64,000 nucleotides of DNA from Candidatus Bathyarchaeota archaeon (GTDB lineage: Archaea > Thermoproteota > Bathyarchaeia > Bathyarchaeales > Bathyarchaeaceae). The notes under the pieces were generated by a model that saw only the letters and a program-made list of their open reading frames with translations, did no database searches and was not told the origin of the DNA. Below are positions 49,691 to 58,128 of the stretch, one piece after another; position 1 is the first letter of the stretch; every line of letters starts with the position of its first letter. The translations under genes were made by a program, and so were the position numbers. The stretch is from contig SOJZ01000004.1 in the NCBI GenBank assembly GCA_004376295.1, positions 62,001 to 126,000 of the forward strand. The letters are read 5' to 3'.

Positions 49691-52540
49691 GTGGGCTTAT
49701 CACTTATGAGAAATCGGAAGAGTTCAGTACCCGAAAGGGAAATTCATGTAAGATTATGGGAGATATTCAAGAATGTGATTTTTAGGGAGAAACTTGAGTT
49801 TGAAGGCACTCAGTTCGTAGACATCAAATTCGAACCTACAATTAATGGAAGACCAGACTTAGTTATTGAAGCTGTTGAAAAGACAAGAGCAAGAAAACTT
49901 CCTTTGTTAATTATTGAAACTAAGAGAAAGGTGCCTTATAGAGATCCGAGATTCGACCCATACAGCATTCAAGTCATAAAGCAAGCAGCAGGCTATGCAA
50001 ATCAAATGGGTGCCCCCTACTTCGCAACCTGCAACGGAGAAATAATGGTAGTCTTTGAGACATTCACTCCTGGCGTTCCTCTAATCCAAAGGAGGCTAAA
50101 ACAGTACAAAGTGTTCTATGAAGAGGAATTTGCAAGAATAGTTCTGAAAGAGTTAGTTAGGTTCAAGCTTGGTGTAGGCAAATGGCTACCACTTGATGAT
50201 ATTTTTGTTGAAAGACTGAGGTCATTTCACAGGTTCATAACACCTTTCATGTATGAAGCTCTAACCGAGAAATTAAAAGAGGACAAGAAGTTCAAAAAAG
50301 AATACAACAATTGGCTCAAGTCTCAGATGTTCGAATACTCTGACAAAACTAATGAAACGATTGCTGAACAGATGTCTTACCTTTTGATGAATAAGATTGC
50401 TTTCTACAAAACTTTGGAGAGCCAGATAGTTGATGTAGACTTGGACAAACTGGAGAAGATTGAAACCAAGAATGGTGTGGAATTTTCACAAAGACTTCAA
50501 GACAAGTTTCAAGAGTTGACCAAGAAAGCTGATTATGAGGGGATTTTTCAAACTACAATTCTTGATTCTGTTCCTGTTCCAGACAAACTCACGTATCACC
50601 TTAATGAGTTTATAGAGGAGCTTGGGGCCTACAATTTAGGCAGAATTAAAGCTGATGTTATAGGCAGAGTGTATGAAGACCTCATTCCACCAGATGAGAG
50701 ACACAGACTTGGACAGTATTATACTCCACCTCCTATTGTTGATTTAATTGTTGAATTATGCGTAAAGTCTCCAGATGACAAAGTCTTAGACCCAGGTTGT
50801 GGAAGTGGAAGCTTTCTGGTAAAGACTTACCACAAGCTGAGAGATTTGAAGAAGAAAAAGAATCCATTTGCAAAGGATGAGGACTTACATCAAGAATTAC
50901 TTAATCAAGTCTATGGTATAGACATTAACCCTTTTCCTACACAACTGTCTTCAATGAATCTGGCAGTTAGGAATCTCAAAGTTAGAAGTGAGCACATTAA
51001 CTTGTTTCCAATGGACTTCTTTAAAGTCAAACCAGGAATGGCATTAGTTCCGAAGGAGTTTGATGTTGTCATTACTAACCCTCCTTACACCAGACAAGAA
51101 GAAATGGAATACAAAGACCAAATCAGAGAAGCTGCTTTAACATATTCAGATGGTTCAAAAATAGAGATGGGTGCAAGAGCTGGAATCTATGCTTATTTTT
51201 TCACCCACAGTGCTAAGTTTCTGAAGAATGGAGGCAGAATGGGTTATGTCACATCCACCTCTTGGCTTGAAGCTAACTTTGGGAAAGATTTACAGAAATT
51301 CTTTCTGAATCATTTTAAAATACTAGCGATAATAGGATATGAGAAAAGAGTTTTCGAAAAAGCAGCAGTGAATACCTGCGTTGTCATTCTAGAAAAAGCG
51401 GACGGCAAGGAACTTATTAAGGAGAGAGACATCAATCTGACGAAATTTGTAAAATTAAAACGAAAGATAAAAATCGAAGATGTATTAGGTGCCATAAAAC
51501 CCACTGGAAAGGACTATGAGACAAAGGATATAAAAATCCTAGTCAAGAAACAAGGAAATCTTCACCGAGATACAAAGTGGAGTAAATATCTAAACGCTCC
51601 CACGATTTACTTCAAGCTTTTAAGAAATCCGAAAATGATAAAACTGAAAGAAATCGCAGATATTCGAAGGGGTGTCACGACAGGAGCAAATCCATTTTTC
51701 ATATTGGATAAGCAAAAAGCTGATCATTGGGGAATTGAAAAGAAGTATTTAAAACCATGCATTAAATCAACACAAGAAGCAAAGTGTTTAGTTTTTGAGG
51801 AAAAAGATGTTAAATACTATCTTTTAGTAGTGCACGCTGATACGGAAGAGCTCAGAAGAAGAGGACACTCTAATGTTTTATCGTATATAGAGGATGGAGA
51901 AAGAAAGGATTATAATAAAAGGAGAACAACTGAAAGCAGAAAAATATGGTATGATTTAGGCGAATTGAGACCTGCTCCTCTGTTATCAACTTTGAACATT
52001 TGGCAAAGACACCTAATCATACGGAATAAAGTTGAGGTTTTAGCGACTCATAATCTATATGAAATCCGACCTAAAAATACTGACGTCCTACTAGGTGTAC
52101 TTAATTCTTCTTTAACTGAATTATTCATGGAAATACATGGTAGAGTAGTTCTTGGAGAAGGGGCACTTGCTATAATGGTTTATGAAATGAAAAATCTTCC
52201 TATTCTTGATCCTCGAAAAATAACGAAACCTAATCAAAAAAAGATAAACGTTATCCTTTCAAAATTAGCAGACGCACAACGTAAAAATGAAAAAGATGCT
52301 GAAAAGAAAATTAGAAGAGCTCTTGATAAAATTATATTTGATACTCTAGGTTTAAACCGCAATGAGCAAAAAGAGATTTATGAAGGATTAAAATCTTTAA
52401 AACAGATGAGGCTTAAGAGAAAAGAAGTTGATGTTCTTGTTGAGACTGCTGAGAAATGGAAACCTAGAAAAAAAGCTAAGAGAAGAAAGATAGTTGAAGA
52501 AGTACCTTCTAAAAGACTTGATACTTGGATGAAAGATTAG
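49691..52540 (+). CDS. One-polypeptide (type IIG-like) restriction-modification enzyme
   Basis: 949 aa fusing nuclease, methyltransferase and target recognition. N-terminus: PD-(D/E)xK nuclease with GRPDLVIE (residues 53-60) and LLIIETKRK (E76, K78). Middle: N6-adenine methyltransferase with motif X LGQYYTPPPIVDLIV (about 339), SAM motif I VLDPGCGSGSFLVK (about 363) and catalytic NPPY (about 462). C-terminus: a TaqI-like recognition domain (LKEIADIRRGVTTGANPFFI, LNSSLTELFMEIHGR). It should methylate and cut the same site; the site is unknown. A TATA box (CTTTAAAATA, 49659-49668) predicts leaderless GTG 49691; ATG 49706 is the alternative. Confidence 0.9.
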   Translation: MGLSLMRNRKSSVPEREIHVRLWEIFKNVIFREKLEFEGTQFVDIKFEPTINGRPDLVIEAVEKTRARKLPLLIIETKRKVPYRDPRFDPYSIQVIKQAAGYANQMGAPYFATCNGEIMVVFETFTPGVPLIQRRLKQYKVFYEEEFARIVLKELVRFKLGVGKWLPLDDIFVERLRSFHRFITPFMYEALTEKLKEDKKFKKEYNNWLKSQMFEYSDKTNETIAEQMSYLLMNKIAFYKTLESQIVDVDLDKLEKIETKNGVEFSQRLQDKFQELTKKADYEGIFQTTILDSVPVPDKLTYHLNEFIEELGAYNLGRIKADVIGRVYEDLIPPDERHRLGQYYTPPPIVDLIVELCVKSPDDKVLDPGCGSGSFLVKTYHKLRDLKKKKNPFAKDEDLHQELLNQVYGIDINPFPTQLSSMNLAVRNLKVRSEHINLFPMDFFKVKPGMALVPKEFDVVITNPPYTRQEEMEYKDQIREAALTYSDGSKIEMGARAGIYAYFFTHSAKFLKNGGRMGYVTSTSWLEANFGKDLQKFFLNHFKILAIIGYEKRVFEKAAVNTCVVILEKADGKELIKERDINLTKFVKLKRKIKIEDVLGAIKPTGKDYETKDIKILVKKQGNLHRDTKWSKYLNAPTIYFKLLRNPKMIKLKEIADIRRGVTTGANPFFILDKQKADHWGIEKKYLKPCIKSTQEAKCLVFEEKDVKYYLLVVHADTEELRRRGHSNVLSYIEDGERKDYNKRRTTESRKIWYDLGELRPAPLLSTLNIWQRHLIIRNKVEVLATHNLYEIRPKNTDVLLGVLNSSLTELFMEIHGRVVLGEGALAIMVYEMKNLPILDPRKITKPNQKKINVILSKLADAQRKNEKDAEKKIRRALDKIIFDTLGLNRNEQKEIYEGLKSLKQMRLKRKEVDVLVETAEKWKPRKKAKRRKIVEEVPSKRLDTWMKD

Positions 52541-52566
52541 CATAGGTTTTAAATTGTGAATGGTAG

Positions 52567-52577
52567 GCATGCATGCA
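52567..52577. repeat. GCATGCATGCA after the restriction-modification gene
   Basis: Lies 27 bp after the stop. Immediately after it a frame reads CKCKKCGKIIAEPKELIRMG without a start, a zinc-knuckle header that seems cut here. Confidence 0.7.
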
Positions 52578-52641
52578 AATGTAAGAAATGTGGTAAGATA
52601 ATAGCAGAACCAAAAGAATTGATTAGAATGGGGGAATTAGT

Positions 52642-52899
52642 ATGGGAAAGATCATGGAGAACTGTTGGTTCTTCTATGATGACCAAACCGTATGGGCAGT
52701 TTGTGTGGATTGTATGGAAAAAGGATTAGAACGTGAGGATTATTGGACAAAGGTTGTACAGACCGATAGATTTCCTTCATTTGACGCTTTTCGAAGAGAA
52801 ATAAACTCAGCACCAATCAAGATTTTATGCAACGCCAAGAAACATGAGTTAACAATAAGCAGATTTTGGTTTAGCAGGAAGAAAATGAAGAAACCATAA
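52642..52899 (+). CDS. Small Cys-containing protein of unknown function
   Basis: 85 aa with ENCWFFYDDQTVWAVCVDCM, a possible metal site made of spaced Cys, then DRFPSFDAFRREINS and a basic end (SRKKMKKP). No family is recognised. A separate frame just upstream (52571-52640) encodes CKKCGKIIAEP, so the original gene may have been longer and frameshifted. ATG 52642 lies after GGGGGAATTAGT. In the restriction-modification segment; a regulator or accessory protein is possible. Confidence 0.45.
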   Translation: MGKIMENCWFFYDDQTVWAVCVDCMEKGLEREDYWTKVVQTDRFPSFDAFRREINSAPIKILCNAKKHELTISRFWFSRKKMKKP

Positions 52900-52922
52900 A
52901 ATGCAAGAAATGCGGAAAAGTT

Positions 52923-53471
52923 ATGGTAGAACCAAACATGCCAAAAGAGAGGGAAATAATGGAAACGTCAGATGATGAATTAAAAAAGAAGCTGGATAAA
53001 ATTAGAAAGAAACTACTGGAAAGTCAAAAGCTGGATGCTGAGACTTCTAGGAGATATAGCGTTGCCAATGAGAAAATGGCTGGTTATCTCATTGAACTTA
53101 TTGAATCTCAAAGAGACAAACTAAAGGACAAAAAGAGGGTAGGTAAGTTGTTAGGTATCCTTCTGCGAATTAATGATTTGAGAGTGCAAGTAATGACAGA
53201 GTATCTTTCTTTTCGTGTAGAACCACTCAGAAAAATCCGTCCACTCAAAGCACTTCCAGTGCTTCAAGCCACAAGCAAAATGGTTGAGGTTTATAATCAA
53301 ATTAGAACTGACTTAGCCAGTTTTTTCTATAATGAAGACTCAAAAACCATAAATCTTCCTTTTGTTCCAAGTACCAAACCTATTGGCCCAGAAAGCAAGT
53401 TGATGCAACTGAACGTTTGTCTAGGACAATTGCAGGGGCTTGTTTTAGGTAGACTCTACGAATCTCTGTAA
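52923..53471 (+). CDS. Hypothetical helical protein
   Basis: 182 aa, mostly charged helices; the first 75 residues look coiled-coil (DDELKKKLDKIRKKLLESQ, YLIELIESQRDKLKDKKRVG), then a globular end with LNVCLGQLQGLVLGRLYESL. No family is recognised. The frame just upstream reads TIKCKKCGKVMVEPN, repeating the zinc-knuckle header seen at 52571, so the start could be earlier or at the later ATG of METSDDE. Same strand as the restriction-modification gene; possible accessory protein. Confidence 0.5.
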   Translation: MVEPNMPKEREIMETSDDELKKKLDKIRKKLLESQKLDAETSRRYSVANEKMAGYLIELIESQRDKLKDKKRVGKLLGILLRINDLRVQVMTEYLSFRVEPLRKIRPLKALPVLQATSKMVEVYNQIRTDLASFFYNEDSKTINLPFVPSTKPIGPESKLMQLNVCLGQLQGLVLGRLYESL

Positions 53472-53490
53472 AAGAACAAAAAGAACCTAT

Positions 53491-53498
53491 ATGCATGC
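53491..53498. repeat. ATGCATGC after the 182-aa gene
   Basis: Occurs 20 bp beyond the stop codon, in TATATGCATGCCTTA, at the border to the membrane-protein segment. Confidence 0.5.
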
Positions 53499-53574
53499 CT
53501 TATCAAAGTTCTGCACAGAAGATGCATTGTTTAAATCTTTCAAATAACGTTTGATATCTTTAGAGGTATCTTGA

Positions 53575-54369
53575 TTGCCAAAGAAGAAATCAACAATGGA
53601 TAGGTCTATCGAGGTATTGAACAAACTAAAGGAGATAGAAAAAAGATTAGAAACATTAGAAGATAGAATCAAAAGCATTGAAGTAGAATCACGCTTAGGT
53701 CTTGAGGATCAGCTCTTTTTTGGATTAGTGTTTTCATTACTCATACTGGTTATCACCTTTCCTTCTATCAATGATATGGCTAGTTTCTTTGAAGATATAC
53801 CTCTTATTTCTTCCAATGCTTTCTCATATGCATATTCAATAAAGCTTACCCTAATAGTGCTCCTCTTCCCTGCTAGCGTATTCAAATATTATGGAGCAAT
53901 TAGGAAATCACAGTTTGCCCAATATCATTCTATACGTATCCTATTATTAGCTAGCTTTTTCTTTGTATTCATGATCATTTTTATTTTTCTAGGGCAGTTT
54001 CTTAGCCAAATCGTTGGGGAGAACGTGTTACCAATTCTCTTTTTTGCTCTTATTCTACTAGGATTAGGGTTAGGCGTGATTGAAAAAAGGGTTTTATACT
54101 TCTATCACTCTATCGGGCAACTTACACTTGATAAGTATATTAGGGTAAATGCTTGCCTTTTTGTTCTTTCGATGGGTACGAGTTTCTTTATCTTTTCGTT
54201 TACACTGATAACCTTGGCAGAATTCTTTGCACTACAATTTTCCTTTATTATATTCATCATTTCTCTGATAGTGTCTTTCACGTTACCATTTTACCTTATC
54301 GTATTGAGATATGCGGTAAAAATTGATCTCATGTATGAAAGAATATGTAAGAGATGGAGGAAGTCCTGA
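53575..54369 (+). CDS. Coiled-coil membrane protein of unknown function
   Basis: 264 aa. The N-terminus is a short coiled coil (IEVLNKLKEIEKRLETLEDR), followed by about six TM helices (FGLVFSLLILVITF, KLTLIVLLFPASVFKY, ILLLASFFFVFMIIFIFLG, LPILFFALILLGLGLG, ACLFVLSMGTSFFIFSFTLI, FSFIIFIISLIVSFTLPFYL). No catalytic motif is seen. TTG 53575 has GAGGT 8 nt upstream and a TATA-like TTTAAAT about 45 bp upstream. It faces the nuclease-like gene on the opposite strand. Some defence systems include such membrane effectors, but nothing here proves it. Confidence 0.55.
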   Translation: MPKKKSTMDRSIEVLNKLKEIEKRLETLEDRIKSIEVESRLGLEDQLFFGLVFSLLILVITFPSINDMASFFEDIPLISSNAFSYAYSIKLTLIVLLFPASVFKYYGAIRKSQFAQYHSIRILLLASFFFVFMIIFIFLGQFLSQIVGENVLPILFFALILLGLGLGVIEKRVLYFYHSIGQLTLDKYIRVNACLFVLSMGTSFFIFSFTLITLAEFFALQFSFIIFIISLIVSFTLPFYLIVLRYAVKIDLMYERICKRWRKS

Positions 54370-54434
54370 CTAACTGTATGCAGGCAGAAAACATTGTTAG
54401 AGTAGCTACGGTGACCTCAGTCTAATTGGCAAAT

Positions 54435-55685
54435 CTATTCAAACTCACTAAGCATCAATTCACCATTTTTAGTCAAGATTTTCTTTACAATGCCTTTCGA
54501 GTCTTTCTTTCCAGAAATAACATCTTTCCACAGTTCAAACAAAGTTTTGGATGTTAGGCAACAAACACCCAAGCGTCTGAAGTAATCCTTGACCTTTGGA
54601 GAGAAATCCATTTTTCCTTCTCTTTCTTGAGGTGGAAAATCCATATATGTATTGGCAATGAGAACAATTTTCTCTTCTTTGCGATGAACTAGATCAAACC
54701 TTCCCGTCTGGTTAACTTTTTCTGAACTCACTCCCACACAACCTTTAATTCCTGTAACTTCAATGGCAACTTTTTTGCTAATCAAATCAGCTGGAAAACC
54801 CTTTTCAGTTTTCTTAGTCTTGATTCCTATGTCAGACAATGCTTTTTGAACTATATTTTCTAAATCATCTCCTGTTGATGTCAACAGATCTCTATATGAA
54901 TCCCATTGAAACATTTGTATCTGAAGTTCGGAAATCTCTTTTTGAATCGTTGTGAAAATTTGTATCTGTTTCTGTGTTTTTTGTTGTATTTCTTTTTGGA
55001 CTTCTTTTACTCTTGGAACTTCAACGTCTTTTCTCCAAGGTGGAACATATTTCTCTTCTTTACCCCAAATCATATCTATTATTATCTCCATTGCCTGATG
55101 AATATCGCATTCGGTTGGAGGCGGAAGAAAATGAATATACCCCTTTACATAAGGTTCCCCTGTAGAATATTGCTTTCCCATGAACGTCCCTGCGATAATC
55201 TTTTTTGATTTGTTCGTGGCAATTGGAACTAACTGGTATAAGAATACATTTCCCAGTCTTTCCCACACATCACGTCCAAGTTCCAACTCAAACTCATATT
55301 TCCAATTTCTGACATACTCAAAGTATTTCAAGGATCTCTGGTTAACTACGAAAATTGACGTCCCTCTTTTTGGATTGAGTGCCAGTTTGACACTCAACCA
55401 ATCATAGTTGGAAGATTTTGTCCATTTGGTAAGAGGTACTGTTAATAACTCATTTATTATACAAAATACTTCTCTACCCGTTTTGAACAGGGTATTAATC
55501 TCGTCTTTCATTTTCGCAAGTTTATTAGTCTTGCACAACTGATTCAGAGTGTCTATAGATAGAGACTGTAAATTTATGATAACGCTATCGTATTCTTCGA
55601 TATTTGGAAATGGTTGCAACCAATCAATACAATTGACTCTATTGTGATCCTTTGAACCTATTACTAAGATTCTCGGTTTTGCCAT
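54435..55685 (-). CDS. Protein with C-terminal PD-(D/E)xK nuclease-like domain
   Basis: 416 aa. Residues 1-200 look like a sensing or NTP-like alpha/beta domain (RILVIGSKDHNRVNCIDWLQ, then TSIFVVNQRSLKYFEYV), not assigned. A coiled segment follows (VKEVQKEIQQKTQKQIQIF). The C-terminal third, from DDLENIVQKALSDIGIK, has GFPADLISKKVAIEVTG, the D...E-x-x pattern of restriction-like nucleases, though the third acidic/Lys residue is unusual (E-V-T). A defence role is likely given its neighbours. ATG 55683-55685 has GGTGA 5 nt upstream. Confidence 0.6.
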   Translation of the reverse strand: MAKPRILVIGSKDHNRVNCIDWLQPFPNIEEYDSVIINLQSLSIDTLNQLCKTNKLAKMKDEINTLFKTGREVFCIINELLTVPLTKWTKSSNYDWLSVKLALNPKRGTSIFVVNQRSLKYFEYVRNWKYEFELELGRDVWERLGNVFLYQLVPIATNKSKKIIAGTFMGKQYSTGEPYVKGYIHFLPPPTECDIHQAMEIIIDMIWGKEEKYVPPWRKDVEVPRVKEVQKEIQQKTQKQIQIFTTIQKEISELQIQMFQWDSYRDLLTSTGDDLENIVQKALSDIGIKTKKTEKGFPADLISKKVAIEVTGIKGCVGVSSEKVNQTGRFDLVHRKEEKIVLIANTYMDFPPQEREGKMDFSPKVKDYFRRLGVCCLTSKTLFELWKDVISGKKDSKGIVKKILTKNGELMLSEFE

Positions 55686-55809
55686 TGTAGTCACCAATAA
55701 GTTGAGCCACCCTGAAATAAAGATTATTTGGGTATAGAAGTTTCTTTCTTAAATCTTTAGTACAAGTTGAAACGATATGATAGAAGGCAAATGAAAAGAG
55801 GTGTTGAAT

Positions 55810-56355
55810 GTGGAAATGAAACTAGCCTTGGTAATAGGGATTGTGATAGGCTTAATTGGTGGTGTAACAGTCGGATACCTTGTTGCACCTAAAGGCGTAG
55901 GCACGGATACGTCAGCCTTGGAGCAACAGATCAGTCAATTAGAAGGACAGGTTAGTACTCTTGAAAGCCAAGTACAAGAGAAAGATAACCAAATCTCCAA
56001 TCTAACATCACAGATAACGGAGTTAGAGCAGTTAGTACCTCCTCTTACAAAAGGAGAATGGAACACCATAATAACATTCACAGGTTCAGCGTATAAAACT
56101 ACAGAACTATTCCATATTCCGAGTGAAACTTGGCGTATCAATTGGACTTACACAGGAGGGAGTTTAGCTATATTCGGTTTCTTTGTTTATCCAGAAGGCG
56201 AAACAGTACTCCCTGTAGAGACCCTTTCAGCGACGGGGTCAAGCAAATCGGATGCAACTTACATTTATGAGGGACAAGACAACTTCTACGTCAAACTTCT
56301 TGCTGCAAACATCGACCCATGGACGCTAACAGTACAAGCCTTCATTCCTTCGTAA
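55810..56355 (+). CDS. Membrane-anchored coiled-coil surface protein
   Basis: About 181 aa. An N-terminal TM anchor (LALVIGIVIGLIGGVTVGYL) is followed by a parallel coiled coil (residues about 38-75: LEQQISQLEGQVSTLESQV, NQISNLTSQITELEQLV) and then a beta-rich globular domain (WNTIITFTGSAYKTTELF, then FFVYPEGETVLPVETL). It probably stands off the cell surface on the coil. GTG 55810 has GAGGT 7 nt upstream; GTG 55801 and ATG 55816 are alternatives. No partner is known. Confidence 0.6.
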   Translation: MEMKLALVIGIVIGLIGGVTVGYLVAPKGVGTDTSALEQQISQLEGQVSTLESQVQEKDNQISNLTSQITELEQLVPPLTKGEWNTIITFTGSAYKTTELFHIPSETWRINWTYTGGSLAIFGFFVYPEGETVLPVETLSATGSSKSDATYIYEGQDNFYVKLLAANIDPWTLTVQAFIPS

Positions 56356-56859
56356 AAAGAATACTGGAACAAATATCAAACAAGATAAAGCAAACACCAA
56401 GTACTCAACTATTCCTTCTTTTCTGACTATGCTAGCTTATAGAATGGAAGTCTCCTTTTCTCAATTTACGAAAATGTAGTTAAGGTATTCACTTTATAGT
56501 TTCTTTCTTGCTTGTGGAAGAGAGTAGGTAAACTATCAAATGTATTCTACAAGGAAAAAGAGGTCTTTAAGGAAACTAAAGCCGTTAGAAAATACGTAGA
56601 TACTATGTTGATCTTGTCTCTCTGCATAATGTCTGAATTTTACTATTAGTTGTGTATAACAAATACCTAAGTAGGCTATATCAATGTTGAAATAATGTTA
56701 GATATTTGTGTATAACCACATAATTGACTTGAACTTACACAACCTAACTCTAATATAGAAACAACACAAGCGAAATGTAACAGCAAAGGTGAAGAGTATT
56801 AGAAAACTATATGTTGAGCTAGAATTAGTGATATTCTTGACAATCCATATACAAGCAAA
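56356..56859. other. Mostly non-coding stretch with island-type repeats
   Basis: About 500 bp. It holds one possible 45-codon ORF (56512-56649) and two copies of GTGTATAAC (near 56653 and 56711) around AATGTTGAAA (56683-56692). This motif set also occurs at both island ends, so it may be an operator or a degraded end repeat. Confidence 0.45.
56512..56649 (+). CDS. Possible 45-aa small protein
   Basis: TTG start, reading WKRVGKLSNVFYKEKEVFKE then TKAVRKYVDTMLILSLCIM to TAG. Basic first half, hydrophobic helix second half. A TATA-like CTTTATAG lies about 20 bp upstream. It may equally be a remnant. Confidence 0.25.
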   Translation: MWKRVGKLSNVFYKEKEVFKETKAVRKYVDTMLILSLCIMSEFYY

Positions 56860-57528
56860 TTATCTGAACCCTAGCTCCTTTAGAGTAGGCTGTCTTTTAA
56901 CTATATTAAAACCGAGAATGAACGCCCATCCACCCTCAGTCAAATGTTGACCCAGAATTTTTCCAACATCTGAATCGCATGTGAATTGAATTTTTCCCTC
57001 TGCGACCAATTCATCTGTCTCTCCACCCATCCAATAGGCTTTTCCACTGGCAGGAATGAGAACCAACCGTCTCGTAGCAGGCTTATAACGACTTCCTTTA
57101 GTTAGAAAATATGCGTGAGGAGTTCGTGAGCGTCTATCCTTCAAATTAAGTCCTATTTCTTCCAACATATCAATAGGATTTTGCCTTTTAAACTCTATCC
57201 ATTGTTTTTCTTCTCCTCTTAGAGGCTCTGGAAGATCAACATGTTTCTCCCAAACTGGAATCAGCACTTTTCCTAGTGTTTTGGCTATATTAATCTCCCT
57301 ACGAACCCATTTAGACGTTTGTGCATTGGTTGTATAAAGCACCAAAACACAGTCAGAACTGTCAATGTCTTTTTGGATTTTCTTCCACAATTCGTCACCC
57401 GCTTGTTTAGCATGTTCTGATACAAGAACCTCAATTCCCATAAGGGTTAGAAGATTGTAGATCCTCTCCATGAACCATTCGTCTTTTTCAGGATAACTCA
57501 TAAAGACTCGAAATGGGTGCAGATACAA
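56860..57528 (-). CDS. TIR-domain protein, putative defence NADase
   Basis: About 222 aa. Residues 1-125 form a TIR domain: FRVFMSYPEKDEWFMERIY (first strand and loop), LVSEHAKQAGDELWKKI, CVLVLYTTNAQTSKWVRREI. The Glu in WVRREINIA is at the position of the NAD-cleaving Glu of TIR enzymes. The C-terminal 90 residues (RRLVLIPASGKAYWMGGETD, then DVGKILGQHLTEGGWAFIL) are unassigned and may sense a signal. Microbial TIR proteins often act in abortive phage defence. TTG 57526-57528 has GGTGA 5 nt upstream; the frame is open to 57546. Confidence 0.8.
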   Translation of the reverse strand: MYLHPFRVFMSYPEKDEWFMERIYNLLTLMGIEVLVSEHAKQAGDELWKKIQKDIDSSDCVLVLYTTNAQTSKWVRREINIAKTLGKVLIPVWEKHVDLPEPLRGEEKQWIEFKRQNPIDMLEEIGLNLKDRRSRTPHAYFLTKGSRYKPATRRLVLIPASGKAYWMGGETDELVAEGKIQFTCDSDVGKILGQHLTEGGWAFILGFNIVKRQPTLKELGFR

Positions 57529-57584
57529 TTCGGTCACCAATATCAATTAGTTGAATGAAAACATTAATTTTTCCTATCGGTTAT

Positions 57585-57593
57585 TGCATGCAT
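57585..57593. repeat. TGCATGCAT between TIR and integrase pieces
   Basis: Palindrome core in the gap between the TIR gene start and the integrase fragment end. Confidence 0.6.
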
Positions 57594-57615
57594 AAGTGTT
57601 GATAAAAAAGAGAGG

Positions 57616-58074
57616 TTATGGAGATACTGTATGTTCTAGTTCTCTTAGTGCATTGAATACCCTTTGTCTTAGTTCTTTGATAGCAGGACTCCAATAGTGT
57701 CTAACAAAGATAGACTTGGTAATTCTTCCTTGTAGCAAATCTACTTCTTCTCTGATTAATCCATGTCTAACCATGAAGGTAGCATAGAAATCTCTTAGTC
57801 CACTGATCTTCACACCTAATCCTTTCCTAGAAAGTCTCTTTCTAATCATCTCGTAGGTTAGGGAATCAGATTGTGCTATTTGCATTATCATGTCTTCAGG
57901 TATCATTGAAATGAAGACGTTCTTAGTATTCCTAAAGAACAATTTTGGATATTTGAAATGTTCTAACGTCTTTAGTTCCTTGTTATAATATTCATTCATC
58001 TTTCCGTTGTCATGTAACTCTATCATCAGATTGAAAGCGTTTATTGCTTCTGTCTTTCTTAGGCATGCATGCTG
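57616..58074 (-). pseudogene. Archaeal tyrosine integrase, C-terminal fragment
   Basis: The catalytic domain of an archaeal (SSV/pNOB8-like) tyrosine recombinase: LRKTEAINAFNLMIELHD, FKYPKLFFRNTKNVFISMI, VKISGLRDFYATFMVRHG, then VDLLQGRITKSIFVRHYWSP with the R-G, H and nucleophile Tyr. The frame starts right at the palindrome: CATGCATGCCTAAGA reads HACLRKTEAI where families have TGLR, so the break lies just before the first catalytic Arg. The N-terminal half is absent. The ATG at 58024-58026 could still start a 136-residue product lacking that Arg. It marks the island as an integrative element. Confidence 0.8.
58063..58072. repeat. GCATGCATGC at the integrase break
   Basis: Begins the right-end element: GCATGCATGC, about 45 bp, then CGTAAATATCC (58118-58128), matching the left border order at 48964-49039. 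Confidence 0.75.
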
Positions 58075-58128
58075 TTAAGATTTGTTATACGTTTCCTTTA
58101 CGCTGATGTTGAAACAACGTAAATATCC

